Source: Bacteroidota bacterium (GTDB lineage: Bacteria; Bacteroidota; Bacteroidia; Chitinophagales; Chitinophagaceae). From it: DNA of 14,945 bases. The stretch is taken from contig JAEYRC010000281.1 in the NCBI GenBank assembly GCA_023409675.1, positions 1-14,945 on the forward strand. The letters are read 5' to 3'. Shown here piece by piece: positions 13,224-14,945 of this stretch; positions within the stretch are counted from its first letter, which is position 1, and each line of letters starts with the position of its first letter. Both the position numbers and the translations under genes were made by a program. The notes under the pieces are model-generated. The model was not told the origin of the DNA and searched no databases. It saw only the letters and a program-made list of their open reading frames with translations.

Positions 13224-14945
13224 TCAGTTGACCTTCTGTACCGCCGGCAACACTATGGTAAAACGGGCCCCGACTTTTTCTTCTCCGGAAGCCTTGATGA
13301 TACCATTGTGCTGGCTGATGATCTTTTTTGCGATCGATAACCCGATGCCGGTACCTTCATAACGGGTGCGGGTATGCAGGCGCTGAAAAAGGGTGAAGAT
13401 CTTCTCTGCATATTCATTGGAAAATCCGATACCATTATCCTGTATGACGATACGGTAATACCAGCCTTCCGCATCAGGTGCAGCGCTGGTAGACAGTTCG
13501 CTGACGCGTTCCGCGCTGATACTGATCTGCGGAGGAATGCCGGCTTTGCTGAATTTCAGGGAATTGCTGATGATATTCTGGAAGACCTGGCGCATCTGGC
13601 CTGCTAAAACATCAATGACCGGCAGATTATGTCGGGTTATAACCGCCTTTTTTTCCTGGATAATCAGTTCGAGATCGCTCTGTACCTCATTGATGATGGT
13701 GTTGAGGTCCGTTGCTTCAAAGCTGCCATCCATGGAGGCAAGTTTGGTATAAGACAACAGGTCGTGTACCAGCACACTCATGCGGGAGGAAGAAGCGATA
13801 ATTTTATCGATATGCGCCACTGCTACACCGGGCAGATCCGCGACGCGGTCTTTAACAAGATGGCTGAACAGCAGAATTTTCCGAAGTGGCTCCTGCAGGT
13901 CATGTGAAGCAACGGAAGCAAATTGAGTAAGCTCACTGTTGCTCAGTTCGAGTTCTGAATTAATGCGTTGCAGTTCCCTGGTTCGTTCCAGCACTTTATG
14001 TTCAAGTATATCATTCATGACCTTCTGATCCTGAATATCGGTACAGGTGCCAAACCATTTTTCGATGAGGCCTTCTTCATTCATAATCGGCAGTGCCCGC
14101 CCCAGGAACCAGCGGTAACCCTGCTCCGGTCCGTAAATACGGTATTCAATTTCATAGGGGTTGCCGGTTTGAATGGAATTTCTCCAGGTTATCTGTGTAC
14201 GTTCACGGTCTTCGGGATGCAGGGCATTCATCCATCCGTTAATGTCAGATTCATCGGGCGTTAGTCCGGTGTATTCATACCAGACTTTATTGAAATAGAT
14301 ATGATCGCCATCAGGTTGGGAAACCCATACCATTTGCGGCATGAAATCCATCATAACCTGAAACTCCTGGTTCAATTTAAGCAGTTCATCATTGGCCTGC
14401 TGTATGGCTTTGCGGGCGGTTACCTGTTGGGTCACTTCATAGGCAAATACCAGAATGCCATTAATGGCATCGTTTTCATCGTAGGTAGGCTGGTAGATCA
14501 GGTTGATATACATTTCCTCAACGTCCATATCCACATCCCGCGCCAGCTTAACATACACCTCTTTACCTATATAGGATTCACCCGTGGTATAAACCCGGTC
14601 GAGTAAGGCCTTGATAGACTGCCCTTCCAGCTCCGGCAAAGCCACCATGATGGGCTTGCCTTTCAGCTCGCGCTGACCAAACAGCTTCTGATATTGCGGG
14701 TTTACGAGCTCATAAACATGATCGGGTCCCTTAAAGGTGCAGATCAGCGCTGGCGCCTGCATGAACAGGTTTTGAAGAATGTTTTTCTGGTTTTCCAGAT
14801 CCTTGGTTCTGGTTGCCACCAGTTCTTCCAGTTCGGCATTGAAGGCTTTGAGCGCACGGTTCTGATCGGCAAGTTCTTCTGAACGGCGATCGGTCATGGC
14901 ACCCAATAAGCGGTATGGAACACCGTTCTCATCGGTCAGTACAAT
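13224..14945 (-). CDS. Multi-PAS sensor histidine kinase, 5' end outside the window
   Basis: The C-terminal 573 residues of a large soluble-looking histidine kinase. The frame is open to the window edge: the first visible residues end a PAS/PAC unit (PYRLLGAMTD), so a TTG at 14906 is not the start. Numbered from the edge, a coiled coil covers about 18-56. PAS A (about 54-178) starts LFMQAPALICTFKGPDHVYE; PAS B (about 195-305) starts MMDFMPQMVWVSQPDGDHIY, with a PAS_3-like GYRWFLGRALPI segment and end FGTCTDIQDQK. A second coil (305-343) leads to the H-box ASHDLQEPLRKIL with His348. HATPase_c has the N-box FQNIISNSLKFS, G1 box DNGIGF (503-508) and G2 box GTGIGLSIAKKI (531-542). There is no receiver domain. 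At least three PAS units suggest integration of several intracellular signals. It converges with the TonB receptor gene. Confidence 0.93.
   Translation of the reverse strand: MVLTDENGVPYRLLGAMTDRRSEELADQNRALKAFNAELEELVATRTKDLENQKNILQNLFMQAPALICTFKGPDHVYELVNPQYQKLFGQRELKGKPIMVALPELEGQSIKALLDRVYTTGESYIGKEVYVKLARDVDMDVEEMYINLIYQPTYDENDAINGILVFAYEVTQQVTARKAIQQANDELLKLNQEFQVMMDFMPQMVWVSQPDGDHIYFNKVWYEYTGLTPDESDINGWMNALHPEDRERTQITWRNSIQTGNPYEIEYRIYGPEQGYRWFLGRALPIMNEEGLIEKWFGTCTDIQDQKVMNDILEHKVLERTRELQRINSELELSNSELTQFASVASHDLQEPLRKILLFSHLVKDRVADLPGVAVAHIDKIIASSSRMSVLVHDLLSYTKLASMDGSFEATDLNTIINEVQSDLELIIQEKKAVITRHNLPVIDVLAGQMRQVFQNIISNSLKFSKAGIPPQISISAERVSELSTSAAPDAEGWYYRIVIQDNGIGFSNEYAEKIFTLFQRLHTRTRYEGTGIGLSIAKKIISQHNGIIKASGEEKVGARFTIVLPAVQKVN

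Noticed and set aside
1..14945. Search for CRISPR arrays, tRNA or rRNA genes, insertion sequences, integrases and attachment-site repeats.
   Set aside because: No spaced direct repeats, transposase or integrase reading frames, or RNA-gene signatures were recognised anywhere in the window.

Overview
The window looks like chromosome of a heterotrophic member of the Bacteroidota. Three things point there: a SusC/SusD pair, a second TonB-dependent receptor with an N-terminal carboxypeptidase-regulatory-like domain, and a good match to the Bacteroidota -7 promoter element (TAnnTTTG) ahead of kaiB. Chitinophagales is plausible, but the sequence alone does not prove it. I saw no phage, IS, CRISPR, tRNA or rRNA signal.

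Left part (1-5486, all +): the 3' end of a SusC-type transporter gene, a SusD-type lipoprotein gene, a secreted endonuclease/exonuclease/phosphatase (EEP) fold enzyme, and a secreted alpha/beta-hydrolase (esterase-like). The first three are nearly contiguous. The fourth follows after 133 bp. Together they look like an outer-membrane uptake locus with two exported hydrolytic enzymes. No glycoside hydrolase is visible, so the substrate is open.

Central part (5563-10815): a soluble PAS-HisKA_3 histidine kinase on the minus strand, divergent from a NarL/LuxR-type response regulator. A 324-bp intergenic region follows, then kaiB, kaiC and a soluble PAS histidine kinase in one tight + strand cluster. 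KaiC is a full double-domain protein with both Walker motifs, both catalytic Glu pairs and the CII Ser-Thr phosphorylation pair. No kaiA is present, and the C-terminal tail that KaiA uses in cyanobacteria is missing. This looks like a KaiA-independent KaiBC timing or signalling module wired to two-component proteins.

The most informative non-coding observation is an inverted repeat of the form TGTAG-N8-CTACAAA, present once before the response regulator (6866-6887) and once before kaiB (7756-7777). The LuxR-type regulator may therefore control itself and the kai operon. The kaiB promoter also carries a perfect 10-bp inverted repeat (7820-7844) that covers its predicted -7 element. A separate 10-mer, TTATAACGCT, lies upstream of both the divergent kinase and the regulator, in the same orientation relative to each gene.

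Right part (10932-14945): a TonB-dependent receptor with a histidine-rich plug, converging with a large multi-PAS histidine kinase on the minus strand. That kinase runs off the window edge, and its catalytic core closely resembles that of the kai-linked kinase.
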